From: Rutidosis leptorrhynchoides
Taxonomy: Eukaryota; Streptophyta; Magnoliopsida; Asterales; Asteraceae
Length of the DNA stretch: 64,000 bases
Direction of reading: 5' to 3'
Assembly: GCF_046630445.1 (NCBI RefSeq)
Contig: NC_092334.1
Coordinates: 194,440,001 to 194,504,000, forward strand
This document shows, piece after piece, positions 34,447 to 46,432 of the stretch. The translations under genes and the position numbers were made by a program. Position 1 is the stretch's first letter, and each line of letters starts with the position of its first letter. Under the pieces are notes generated by a model. It worked only from the letters and a program-made list of their open reading frames with translations. It did not search any database and was not told the DNA's origin.

Positions 34447-37263
34447 AATCACAAATGTTTCTTGAAAGAATTCAAGGTAAGATATATGAACCAATTCATC
34501 CATCATGTGAACCATTTTGATATTTCATGGTTCTAATAGACGCATCTAGCGGATGGTCTCATATTTGTATGTTATCAAGCCGTAATATGGCATTTGCAAA
34601 GTTTCTTGCACAAATTATTAAATTGAGAACACATTATTCTGATTACACAATTAAAAGGATGAGACTTGATAATGCTGGTGAGTTAACATCTCAAGCATTT
34701 AATGATCATTATATATCTACAGGGATTGTTGTTGAACATCCAGTTGCTCATGTGTATACACAAAATTGGTTTAGCTGAATCAATAGATAAACGCTTGCAG
34801 CTAATAAATAGACAATTGATAATGAGTACAAAACTCTCAATATTTATATGTGAACATGTAAATTTACATGCTGCGACATTAATTCGCATTATACCATGTG
34901 GAAGTCATAAATATTTTCACTTACTACTTGATTTTGGCCAAGAGCCAAATATTTTCCATCTTAGAACATTGGTTGTGCAGTGTATGTTCCAATTGTATCA
35001 CCACAACACAATAAAATGGTTCTTCAAAGAAAGATGATAATATATTTTGGATATAAAACATCTTCAATCATAAGATATATTGAACCCATGATGGGTGATG
35101 TTTTTACAGCACGTTTTGCTGATTGTCATTTTAATAAAACATTGTTCCCTAGATTAGGGGGAGAAATAAAAAATAAAAATAAAATGATGCTTCATGATGT
35201 GAACATCAATTAAGGTATATTGAACTCGCACAAAAGAATGTGAAACGAAAGTTCAAAAATAATGCATATGCAAGAACTTGCAAATTAATTACTTTATGCA
35301 TTTACAGATAAAAAAAAGTGACCAAATCATATATACCAGCTATAAATGCTCCAGCTCGAACTGAAATTCCAAAAGCTGGCAATAATGTCACTGTTGAGTC
35401 TTTGCCACGCATCAAACGTGGAAGATCAATTGGTTCCGAAGATAAAAATCCTCGAAAAAGAAAATCAGCTGATAATGCGGTAAAAGAAAGTGTTCAAGAA
35501 GAACCACAAATCAATATTCCTTCTGCAGAGGATATTGATAAATGTAAATACTAAAATTGCGATAAAATTATGCAATATTATGGAACCAAAATGAAATTAA
35601 AATCTCTATGAGATATTTTCATATAATGTTACAATGACATCATGAATAAAGATGATGATCTGAAACTAAAATCTGTCATTGAATATACAAAGTGGACATG
35701 ATTGAGCTCAATGGAAAGGAGCAAGACGAGCTAAATTAGAATCGCTCGATAAAAGAAAAGTTTTCGGATCAATCGTTATCACTTTTAAAGATGTGAAACA
35801 TATGGGATATAAATGAATTTTTATCCGAAAAGAAATGTGCAAATGAAGTTACAAGGCAAAACTAGACTTGTAACTCAATATTTCCCACAAAGACCAGAAA
35901 TGAATTATGAAGAAAACTTATCCTTATGTAGTGAATACAATTACTTATTAGATACTTAACCAACCTGGTAGTTACTTAAATGCATCTCATTGATGTTGTT
36001 ACTACTTATCTATGTGAATCACTTGATAGTGATATATATATGAATATATCTGAAGGGTTTAAGGTATCATAAGTATCTAATGCAAAACTCAAATAAATGT
36101 ATTCCATTGAATCACAAAGATTTTTATATGGATTGATACAATAGTATAACCGATTAAATGACTACTTGAAAAAAAGGGGTATACATATAAACTTATTTTG
36201 CACGTATGTTTTATAAAAACAATGTTCGGATATGTGATCGTAGTTGTTTATGTCAATGTTCTTAACATCATATGAACGAATAAAGAGATCTATGAAATCA
36301 TTCAACTTCTAAAGAATTATTTTGAAATGAAAGATCATGAAAATCTTAACAGATCGGAAGTTCCATATTTTAGTGCAATTGAGGTTCTTATGTATCTTAT
36401 AGATTGTACAAGACCTGACATTTCTCTTGCAGTTAATTTGTTGGCAAGATTTAACTCAAATGACAATGGAGCGGGATCAAACACATATTTTGATACCCTT
36501 GAGAAACTGCTGATTTAAAATTATTTTATTATAACATTTCAAAACAAGATTTGGTTGATTATATATATGCAGGTCATTCATCAAATCCTCATAAAGATAA
36601 ATCTCAAACTCGATATGTATTCCTAAATGGAGATACCACAAAATCATGGCATTCTTAAAACAAACACTTGTTGCAACATCATCATCAAATCATGACGAAG
36701 TGATTGCATTATATGAAACTACTCGAAAATGTGTTTGGTTGAGATCAATGACACAAATCATTATTGATTCTTGTGGACTAGAACGCTATAAAAGACTAAC
36801 AACTATCTTCACCAACAACTATATATGAAGATAATGCAGCTTGCATAATACAAATGAAAGAAGAGTATCAAAAGTGACTGAACAAAATATAAATACTGAC
36901 GAGGCGCCAAAGCCATAGACGGTCTAAACGGTCATAAGTTTGATGGAAAAGAATGGTATGTTGGTAAGGCTCAGAAAAGACTACAAAGGAATAGGAATTG
37001 AAACAAGGGTTTGAGCAAACCATGAAGGAGACTGTAGACAAATCACAAGGGCTAAACTTGTACATAAAAGATTTAGATGATACAGTTTCAGATAAAAACC
37101 TCAGATTCTTCTCACATACTCAAGATCTCGTAAAAGACAACCAGATTAAAATGAGATACGTTCAATCAACAACTCTGCTGATCTTTATACCAAAGCACTG
37201 CCAACTGCTATTTTCAGAACACACGTTCATAATATTGGCATGAGACATGTTCAGAAGATGTAA
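34447..37263 (+). pseudogene. Copia integrase, RT and RNase H remnants
   Basis: Integrase: YFMVLIDASSGWSHICML, MRLDNAGELTSQAFNDHY, VEHPVAHVYTQN, then frameshifted pieces up to IRYIEPMMGDVFTARFADCHFN. A linker (AINAPARTEIPKAG) follows. RT is mostly lost; the catalytic YVDD reads YVNV near 36250. PYFSAIEVLMYLIDCTRPDI (from 36361) marks the RT end. RNase H has VATSSSNHDEVIALYE and WLRSMTQII, is interrupted at 36895-37100, and resumes with FFSHTQDLVKDNQIKMRYV. The final TAA is 37261-37263. Many stops and frameshifts exclude function. Confidence 0.88.
36895..37100 (+). pseudogene. Captured poly(A)-binding protein (PABP) fragment
   Basis: Inside RNase H the reading switches to AIDGLNGHKFDGKEWYVGKA, then LKQGFEQTMKETVDKSQGLN and LYIKDLDDTVSDKNLR. 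This is the end of one RRM, the linker and the start (RNP2, LYIKDLDD) of the next RRM of plant cytoplasmic PABPs, contiguous on DNA. Small frameshifts occur near 36905 and 36975. RNase H resumes within a few bases on the right. The source is a host mRNA or gene. Confidence 0.85.
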
Positions 37264-37406
37264 CAACTCAGGCGTTGACTATTTGAGGGGGAGTCAACTC
37301 TATGCTGCACTCTTTTTCCCTTAGCTAAAGTTTTATCCCAATGGGTTTTCTTTAGCAAGGTTTTTAACGAGGCAGTAATAGTTATTCTCTAATAAAATTG
37401 TCATCC

Positions 37407-37414
37407 AAGGGGAG
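37407..37414 (+). promoter_or_regulatory. Copia polypurine tract
   Basis: AAGGGGAG directly before the 3' LTR. Confidence 0.9.
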
Positions 37415-37652
37415 TGTTATAAAATATCTAGATTGTGTTATAAAATATCTAGATTGGATGTTAATTTTATTATTATTATATTTCTTGCATAGTAATATTT
37501 TATACTATAAATAGACATGTATGGTAACCATTTAAGGTGTACCATTTCTCTTGAAATATCAATATCAATAATTCTTCTCTCCTTCTTATCTCTTTTTCTC
37601 TCTTTGTTCTTATAACCATTAAAGGTAGTTATAAGCCTACTGAATTATAACA
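37415..37652 (+). repeat. Copia 3' LTR
   Basis: 238 bp, with the same duplicated 21-bp start as the 5' LTR, followed by the duplication TATTG at 37653-37657. Confidence 0.94.
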
Positions 37653-38935
37653 TATTGATATTAATATTGAATATAATAAAAATATATGCGGAGTAAAACA
37701 ATAATACAAGCATCCAATGATCTAATATTATTAATCTTAGATTATTAATAATTCAATATTCATTTTAATAAAAATAATAAGTAAAACAATACAGTAATTA
37801 CTATACTATCTATTATACAAAAAATATGAATAGTACCGAGGTAATTTCGACTTTTAACCTTTTTTTTCCTTTTAACTAAATTTGATTTCACCACAAACAC
37901 CCCAACACTTTGTTCAAAAATTAAAATCGACCCCCCAAAACAAGGGGTTAAAGTGTCAAATCAACATTTTCATAAAAACTCTTAAATAAACTCTACTCAA
38001 ATATTCAACGGGTCATATCTTCTCGCTCGCAACGAGTTAAATTTTTTCGACACCATCATTAAACTCGAAATAATTTTACGAACACAATGTCACTAACTAT
38101 ACGCAAAGCAGACACTTTTTAAAAATGCTAAATATTTTGGGTACTTATTATACACGTTGATTTTTCACTCGCAGGCACCGTAACTATTTTTATCTTTTAA
38201 CAACAAACACATATGGGTCTTATTATTATTTTATAATTATTTAGTGATTTTTTATATATATCTCAATAAATCTTCTACTCTTAAATCATACGAAATGTTA
38301 ATATAAGATAACGAATTAATTGCGTTAAATATTTAAAAGTCAACAATTCCATAGCGAAACGCGGAAATGCACATATATTGTTAATTTAAAATAACATTTA
38401 AATCTTTGACAGGTTGTACCTTTTATTTCGACTCGAGTTGCGCTTCAACGACATGATCGTTAGACACGAAATAATTTTACAAACTAAACATAATAAAATA
38501 CATTGAAAATCGAACCTCTTGCGCGAAGCGTGTGATGACCGAGAAATTTTCGACCAAATTTAAACTCAAACTTTATATGATTTTGACACGATAAGCAAAG
38601 TCTGTAATGTTGAGTCTCAAAATTTTTGAACTGTTTAGATGAATTCCTTTGACCTTTGACTACTCACGACGATTCACGAACAATTGTTGTAAATAAATAT
38701 GTATATATATGTATAGGTAAATATAAATAATAGTATATATATAATAATTTGAGATAATAAGATACAATTTATTCATTAAAATTAAATATGTAAAATAAGT
38801 TGTTACTAATATAAATCTATGAATAGATAAAAATGATTTCTATAATAATTATTATCATATGTATATTGGAATATACGTAAAAGTTATAGATATTATATGT
38901 CGAATTTATTTTAATAAAAGAATATAACATATCAA

Positions 38936-38936
<1 letters not shown>

Positions 38937-39001
<65 letters not shown>
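38937..39001. repeat. (TA)n microsatellite
   Basis: 65 bp of TA in the solo LTR. Confidence 0.95.
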
Positions 39002-39005
<4 letters not shown>

Positions 39006-39213
39006 ACATATTATATAATCTATTTATATTAAAATGAATAAATAATATTCAACATATGTTATATGTAGTACAATTATAATATATACCATTAATATATTAA
39101 ATATAAATACACACTAAAAATATGATTGTTATATTAATATTACTATTATTACTTTCATTATTATTAATGTTAATATTAATAATTGTATCATTAATGTTAT
39201 TATTTTTAATACA

Positions 39214-39214
<1 letters not shown>

Positions 39215-39285
<71 letters not shown>
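39215..39285. repeat. (TA)n microsatellite
   Basis: About 70 bp of TA in the solo LTR. Confidence 0.95.
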
Positions 39286-39292
<7 letters not shown>

Positions 39293-40487
39293 GGTATGAA
39301 TAAATTAATATATATAAATTGATATAGTATTATTATTAGTAGTATTATTGTTGTTAATAAAAATATTGGTACTATTATAATTAGTATTATTATTGTTATT
39401 AATAAATATTAATACTAAGTATTATTTCAATATTATTATTATTAATTCTATTATTGTTAGTATTAATATTTTTTTTAACATCACTAAGAACAATATTATT
39501 AATAATTATTAAAATCAGTATTATTATTATTATTATTTATTTGTTATTATTAATTATTATAAACATTATTAGAATTAATGTTAATATATTATTTAATTAT
39601 TTATATTAATGGAATATAATATATAAAACAGGAAAATTCGTACTAGTTGTTACACATCCTAATCGAATCATAAATCCCGTCTGTAATTGGTATACTAGTC
39701 GATCTCAATCCACAGAACTCTTCCAAAATCTGTTAGCTCTCGTTTTCTACTTTTATTTTTTATTTTATTTTTTTATTGATAAAGCTGTCGATTCTTTTAA
39801 CTATAAAACAATTCGTTAAGCTCAGAGTTTTAAATAAAAACCATATGATTCTTCACTACCATTATTAACTCTAATCACTATCAACTGCTTTTTAATCAAA
39901 TTAAACCAAAAATAATCAAGAACACCCAAAACCGTCCCCTGTTCTTGCTTCATTTAATCAATAGCTCAACTTCGAAACTTATTTCAAAATGTAATATTGC
40001 AGTATTGTTAGTAATCCTTTATTCAATCTTTCTGCAAATTATGAGGTTCCAATTCTTTTTAATGTTTGAGAATTTTGGAGTCAAAGCTTTTATTTAAAAA
40101 GTCAAACAGTTTTTCTATAAACGAATTCGAGTTTATCTTTATGCTTTAAGTTAAATTGAATTTCCAGAAAGTTTCTAGGATATAAATGCAAACTTTTTCA
40201 TGTTTTAATCTTTGCCTAAAACTTCCTTAAAATTTGAAACTGGATGTGAGTTTAAATCGTGTTCATCAGATTATTTATATTGTTTTTTATTTTATTATTG
40301 GTTCTTTATTAAAGCAAATCATTAAAACAGATAAGCTACCTTGCAAATGTAAATTACGAATACATAATCTTAAATTGTTGAAGGGATCGATCTCTGGTTA
40401 TTTGGTTTATGAGTGAAGATGAAGAAGGAAAAACATAACAGAAAATAATCGGGTTAATTATAAACGGGTTGGTTATAACTACAGAAA

Positions 40488-40573
40488 GACAGACTAGCGT
40501 AGCTGGTCTAATGAAGTTGTGGGTTAGCGAGAGGTCTCGGGTTCGAGCCCGGCTTTGGGCTGCTTTTTTTTTT
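40488..40573 (+). repeat. tRNA-derived SINE-like segment inside the solo LTR
   Basis: A box TAGCGTAGCTGG (40495-40506), B box GGTTCGAGCCC (40540-40550) and a run of T directly after (40564-40573), which would terminate Pol III. No full cloverleaf or acceptor stem forms, so it is not a tRNA gene. No target duplication was found. Confidence 0.65.
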
Positions 40574-41640
40574 AAATGGCTTTTTAAAGGTAGTTTATAT
40601 TTTTAAAATTTATATTATCATTATTATTGTTATTATCATTATTATTGTTATTATTAATTATTATTATTGCTATGTATTATAATTATTACTAGATTTGTAA
40701 CTATTATTATAATTAAAAGTGTTAGTATTAGCATTACAATTATTAATATTAAAATGATTATCATTATCAATATAGTTATTATTATTATTATGGTTATGTT
40801 AATTATTAATAATACTATAATAATGCAATTACATATTATTATCATTAAAATGAGTATTATTAACATAAATGTAAATATTATTATCACCATTAATATTAAT
40901 ATTAAGATTATTATTATTGTTACCAATAACATGATTATAAGTATTAGTAGTAAAATTATCATGAGTATTACTATTAGGTAATTACTAACATCATTATCAT
41001 AACTATCATTAACAGTAAAATTAATATTTTTATAGTTATTATCATTAATATCATTATTATTATTATCACTAATAGAATTATTAACATTATTACTTTTCTT
41101 AGAAAACTAAAGTATTATAATTATTACCATATTTAATATTATTTTAATATTATTATAATTACTATTTTTCATTAGCAAACAAATGATATATAAATATATT
41201 TAATACATATAACATAACATAATTTATATTTCTATAAACAAAATGAATATAGGAAACATATACATATTACTAATATAAATATGATATAACTAATAAATTC
41301 ACATATATATAATTGTTCGATTGCAAATATGTGTATTAATATATATACAAATGATATAGGTTCGTGAATCTGAGGCCAATCTTGCATTGTTCAGTTCCGT
41401 CGTATGAATATTTTTACTACAAAATATCGTATAGTGAGTTCATTTGATTCCCTTTTACTCTTTACATTTTTGGGACTGAGAATACATGCGCTGTTTTTAC
41501 AACTGCTTTATTAAATGCTTTTAAAATATATTTTGAACTGCGAATACATGCAATGCTTTTATAAATGTTTGACGAGATAGACACAAGCAAAACATTCCTC
41601 GAATGAATTATTATGCAGACAGAAGTTCTGTGGATTATTA

Positions 41641-41733
41641 TTGAATTATGTGAACATGATAATTGCCATCATTGAATTATGTGGACATGATAATTGCCAC
41701 CATTAAATTATGTAGACATGATAATTGCCACCA
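41641..41733 (+). repeat. 31-bp tandem repeat in the solo LTR
   Basis: Three copies starting TTGAATTATGTG at 41641, 41672 and 41703, each containing ACATGATAATTGCCA. Confidence 0.95.
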
Positions 41734-42534
41734 ATTGATGTGAATATTATGTATCGAGAGAATGATTTTTATACACAGGTTATGTGTATTATATTTTGTA
41801 CACGAGATATGTGTACGATTACTAAGATTTATAAAAAAGGATTTCGTAGACGAGAAAGGTGTACTGTATTTAAAAGATATCGCATGTACATTATAGATGG
41901 GTATAGGATTCGGGCCCATTTGTACCATATATATCAAAATGATGAATTTTATTGTTTATGAAACTTATGAACTCACCAACCTTTTGGTTGACACTTGAAA
42001 GCATGTTTATTCTCAGGTATGAAAGAAATCTTCCGCTGTGCATTTGCTCATTTTAAAGATATTACTTGGAGTCATTCATGACATATTTCAAAAAGACGTT
42101 GCATTCGAGTCGTCGAGTTCATCAAGAATATTATTAAGTCATTTATAGTTGGATATATTATGAAATGGTATACATGCCGTCAACTTTTGATGTAAAGAAA
42201 GTTTGTCTTTTAAAAACGAATGCAATGTTTGTAAAATGTATCATATAGAGGTCAAATACCTCGCAATGAAATCAACTATTGTGAATCGTTTATAATCGAT
42301 ATGAACGGGGCATTTCAAAGCGAGGGATCGAAAACTAGTTAGTAACAAAAAAGACAAGTACGTATTAATTAGTTAATATAATATAAAAAGATAAATAATA
42401 CGGAGTAAATAAGTATGAGTAAAATAATGGTGTACCTTTGAGAAGTACTCGAGGTGGAGTCAGACGGATAGACACAGACTCCAACATTTAATTTAGGGAA
42501 TGTATTTTATTTTTGACTTTTAAATCATTAATAA

Positions 42535-42790
42535 CTAGTTAAAGACCCGCGAATTCGCGGGATCTTTTTAAGAATTTTTGTTATAATAATAAAGTAGTAA
42601 CGGGACTTTTATATGAGGCTTGATTATTACACATTTTATGAATACTATGAATAGTGATATGATGAACTTGAAATAACATAAAATACTAATCATATCAAAA
42701 TTTAACACCGTTGTAGTGGAGCAATAAATTTTAAAAGCTTTATACATCTTCTATTTAATTACCTAGTAGTATAGTAGTATGGTGAATAGA
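42535..42790 (-). mobile_element. Candidate mini-Helitron (256 bp)
   Basis: On the minus strand the 16-bp palindrome CCCGCGAATTCGCGGG (42546-42561) is followed by TCTTTAACTAG|T, a standard Helitron 3' end. The best 5' end is A|TCTATTCACCATACTACTAT at 42790. The 3' end is well supported; the 5' end is tentative. Confidence 0.5.
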
Positions 42791-43168
42791 TTCACAATGT
42801 TTTGTTTTATAGTATCACCATCCTAATTTTTTGTGAGTTTAACATAGACCCACAATCCTCAAGTGCATGCCTTCAGTCACATTCATCCATGACCAGCTTG
42901 CATAGTTCGTCTCCTGCTAACTGTCCACTCTAAGTATTGGTTTCAACTAATTGAAGGATGCTCAAAGCTACTCAATCCCTCCAGATGTTGTAAGAAACCT
43001 CTGTTTGCATCTAAAAGCATAAATACTTGACCACTTGTACTAAAAACCAAATAGAACAGAGGTATGTCCACACTCAAACATAGTGTGTTACTTAACAAAT
43101 AGCGGTTAACTATGGCCTATCTATATGATATAATAATTGAATATTGTTTAGTATAAATGTGATTGAAT

Positions 43169-43228
43169 AAAGGTCTGCCTTAAATCTTCATTACCGACTT
43201 GTGAGTGAAGTCCACCCACAAATATATA
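43169..43228 (-). pseudogene. RRM exon relic
   Basis: The minus strand reads YIFVGGLHSQVGNEDLRQTF, which matches the RNP2 start of the last RRM in plant RBP45/47-type proteins. It runs into unrelated text and a stop at 43148, with no acceptor AG directly upstream. It is probably a decayed gene fragment. Confidence 0.4.
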
Positions 43229-45442
43229 TAGAAAAGGAAAAAATATAGTATTAACGTAAGCATATGTTGTTTTCATAAAACCCCAAAGGAACAAACAACT
43301 CACAGTTGTAATTGTAATTGAAGAATCTTCATCGGACAGCGAGCTTTGAGAAATGGCACTAAACGCATCATTTTCGCCTGCTAAAATTACAGCTAAATAT
43401 ACACAATGACATAAGTATATATATAATAATAAGATAAGATTTAAGATTTTTGCGAACATTTGAATCACTCAAAGACGACTATTGGCCCGTTCTACCAACG
43501 TTTGCAAAGTTGATATAAACATCTGCATCTGACAGGTAATTGGAGAAATCAAAACATGTTAAAAGAAAAGTATACTTGTTTCCTAGGGAGAAGGTTAAAG
43601 CGAATAAAGACCTTGAAATATATAGACAAAAATAGAACAGAGAAGCATAGGAAGAAGTTATTTATCCTCTACGTAGACCGATATCCTTGAACTGGATCAG
43701 CTTTGTTGCTGAAAAAAGACTTTTGTTACTTCAACCTATCAACAAAAGGATAAATTGAGTTTCAAACTAAAAATCACAAAAAGGATTACATAGTAACCAA
43801 ATCAAAAGAGGAAAGCATGTCATATTTACTTTCTTACTTGCAGTTTTTACATAGCCTCTCGGTAAGTAGTTACTTAAGCGAGTTAACTACCCTTGCTTCA
43901 ATCGCTTTGCGCTTGTCACCAACTCTTAGTCTGAAATTGAAGTTACTATGTCATCCTACAATCAATAACTGCAACAAAAACTAATCCTTATAGAAAAAGA
44001 AACGAAAAAAGTAGAACCGTAAAATATAAGATCACGTTTCAGCAGAAAAATTACAGAGGCAACCAAAAAGTTGAAGGTGCACCTAAAAAACCCTAACCAA
44101 ACAATTAAACCCCTAATAATCATGCACAAATATTCGTAGAAGACGATTCAACACACCACAAAAGTAATAAATTGAATATTAACCAAATAGCTATCGATGA
44201 ATTCTTTCATTGCTCTATGTAAAAGGATTGCAAATAAGTAAGATTAAGGTCAGAACCTAAAATAATTATTAAAATTCATGTTTATGAATAATTATTTAGA
44301 ACTAAAATGATGAATTGTGACCTTAAATGGCTCATTATCAATTCTAAAACTAATGCCAGGAACATACTTTAATGAAACTGGAAACCCTCTGCATGTATTC
44401 CACAACTTTGACCCTAAAATTCATGTTTCTTTCAAACATATTTTAACCATGCAATGCAGTTATAAAGTTGTTTAATTTCAATTCAAGTTTAATTCAACTA
44501 ACAAAATGCAATTTTCCAAAACGTTCAACACAAATAACCTCTTGAAACTTCTAAAAGTCAAAGCACCAACCCGAAAGCATCCTCAACGGCTCATATAATC
44601 CTTATGCAATGCTTTAGCACATTTTGCATTTATACTTTCACCCAAACGGTTGACAAAAAAGAGGGTACGTATAATGTCCATCACACCAGCCGGAGCCTTT
44701 ATGAACTGATCACCATGAGGAAGACCAACAACAACCCGAAAACGAATTCAAAACTTTAGTACAATCCATAACAACACAGAAATCAAAACATTAGCATCAA
44801 GCTACAGTTTTCATTAGATAACACAAGTAATCAGCTAAGAACACAAAAAGTAAAGTATTGCACACAAAAAATAATAAACCAAACATGACCTTAAATAACT
44901 AAGACATAAGTAAATGGCATGAACTTAATCTTGCCATTGTGGATCCTTGCACATAGCTACATAGCTTACCACCCTTTGGAGAAACTTCAATTTTTTCATT
45001 AAAAAGCTTAAACTACGTAAATGATTTTTTGAAAATATATAACATGAGCATTAAAACTCAAACTATATAGAAAAATGTTCTTATGATTATGGTGCATCAA
45101 GTAAAAATGAAACCATCTCTTTATCTTAATTAGCAGCAACTATTTTTGCATTCTTGGTAATTAGAGATTAAATTAAAGTACCATAGTTAGTTCACTCTAC
45201 ACAATTTCATAAAAGATTCAATTAGTGTAACATAAACTGTAGTTATATAAAAAGGGTTAAAGCCAAAAATAGGCTACAAACTTACACAAATGTACCGATG
45301 TCGCACACAAACTCATTTTCGTCCTACTATCGCCTACAAACTTATAAAAAATGTACCAATGTTAACATTTTGTTACGGGGTACCTGCTGAACTGGTAAAC
45401 TTAATTATTTAACTTATTTTTTTCATTTTATATGTCCCGATG
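43229..45442. other. Intergenic DNA without recognised genes
   Basis: AT-rich, with scattered short coding-like pieces on the minus strand (for example LRVGDKRKAIEARVV near 43890-43935) that could not be joined into a gene. 45255-45380 has two related segments (GCTACAAACTTACACAAATG and GCCTACAAACTTATAAAAAA), probably repeat DNA. Confidence 0.5.
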
Positions 45443-46432
45443 TGTAAGACCCAAATTATTATTGTACAGCAGTGTAAATATGGTACATGGAAGTGTGGGT
45501 AACATTGTGCAGTTAAACATAAGTTAGAAACTGCCCAGACACTTGTGCACGCCGCGCAGGGTTATGTGTGCGCGCCGCGCACTAGCCCTGTGCAGAGATT
45601 CCTGTTTTTAAATTAAATTTTAATTAGGGGCATTATTGTCCTTTTACTTGAGGCCGGGTTTAGGTCACTTATGGCCAGTTTTGTGGTGGTTGAAACACAT
45701 TCAACACAACCACCAACATCATCTTCAATTCCACTTCAATTTTAGAGAGAGAAACCCTTTGAGAGAGAGAAAGCTCAAATCAAGAAGGAAGAAGCTTGAT
45801 TCGGGTTAAAGCTCAAGTATTAAAGTTGTTTATCTAGCTTTTAGCTACGTTTTGGTTGTGGTGGTATGTTATAACCTTGATTTCCTTACTTTAATTTATA
45901 TAAGGGTTAGGGTTTGGGTAAATGGTGAACATAAAACCCATATTTGGTGATTTTGGGTGTTCTTGGGAAAGATTGAGTCACGAAGACTCAATAGTAACTA
46001 ACCTAGGGTTTCAAGGTGTTAATTGATGTTTATGAGTCTTAATTGGTTAGTTAATTACTAGCACACCTAGATATTAAGTAAATGGGTGTTATTTGGGTTA
46101 GTGGATAACCCGAAATGGGTGTGTTGACTTTAAAATGGTCAAATGGGTAACGATTGACCTAATTGGGAAAGATGGGTATGAAATACCCCAATTTTGTGTT
46201 GGTTAGTGTTGTTGGACCTTAATCAATAGCTTTTAGTGATTTATGATGGTCTTGACCTTAAATGGATGGTTTTGGTATAAATGGGTCATTTAATGCTTTG
46301 AAGTCATTAAATGCACATGGGTGAATTATTGGTATTTAGTCCAACTAGTTTGTGTGTTGATAGAGTACTTAATGTATTAGGTACTTTGCTTTGAAGCTCG
46401 CGGAAGTATAAAACCGTCACCGAATCGTCAAG

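Larger units (their letters stand above)
31160..37652 (+). mobile_element. Non-autonomous Ty1/copia retrotransposon with captured sequences
   Basis: Two 238-bp LTRs (31160-31397 and 37415-37652) differ at about four positions and are flanked by the exact duplication TATTG (31155-31159 and 37653-37657). PBS and polypurine tract sit where expected. About 3 kb behind the PBS has no gag or protease and holds tandem repeats and a gypsy LTR fragment. Decayed integrase, RT and RNase H follow, the last interrupted by a poly(A)-binding-protein fragment. Confidence 0.93.
38531..42317 (+). repeat. Solo LTR of a Ty3/gypsy-type element (3787 bp)
   Basis: TGTGATGACC...GGCATTTCA is flanked by the exact 5-bp duplication AAGCG (38526-38530 and 42318-42322). 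There is no PBS, coding region or second LTR, so intra-element LTR recombination is inferred. The last 100 bp (ATATAGAGGTCAAATACCTCGC, in parts) match the inverted start of the 55229 LTR. It contains TA runs (38937-39001 and 39215-39285), ATT-rich stretches, a tRNA-like segment and a 31-bp tandem repeat. Confidence 0.88.
37809..42338 (+). mobile_element. Helitron interrupted by a solo LTR
   Basis: The left end is A|TCTATTATACAAAA at 37808-37809. The right end is CTAG|T at 42335-42339. Just before it, once the inserted LTR and one AAGCG copy are removed, lies a hairpin with CCTC/GAGG arms around TTGCGCGAAGC. TC start, subterminal hairpin, CTRR end and insertion between A and T are Helitron hallmarks. 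No Rep/helicase ORF is present, so the element is non-autonomous. Confidence 0.65.

Noticed and set aside
40488-40573. Functional tRNA gene
   Set aside because: A and B boxes are good, but no acceptor stem or anticodon arm can be folded.
43148-43468. Complete RNA-binding protein gene on the minus strand
   Set aside because: Only about 20 codons of an RRM are recognisable, without an acceptor site or downstream exons.
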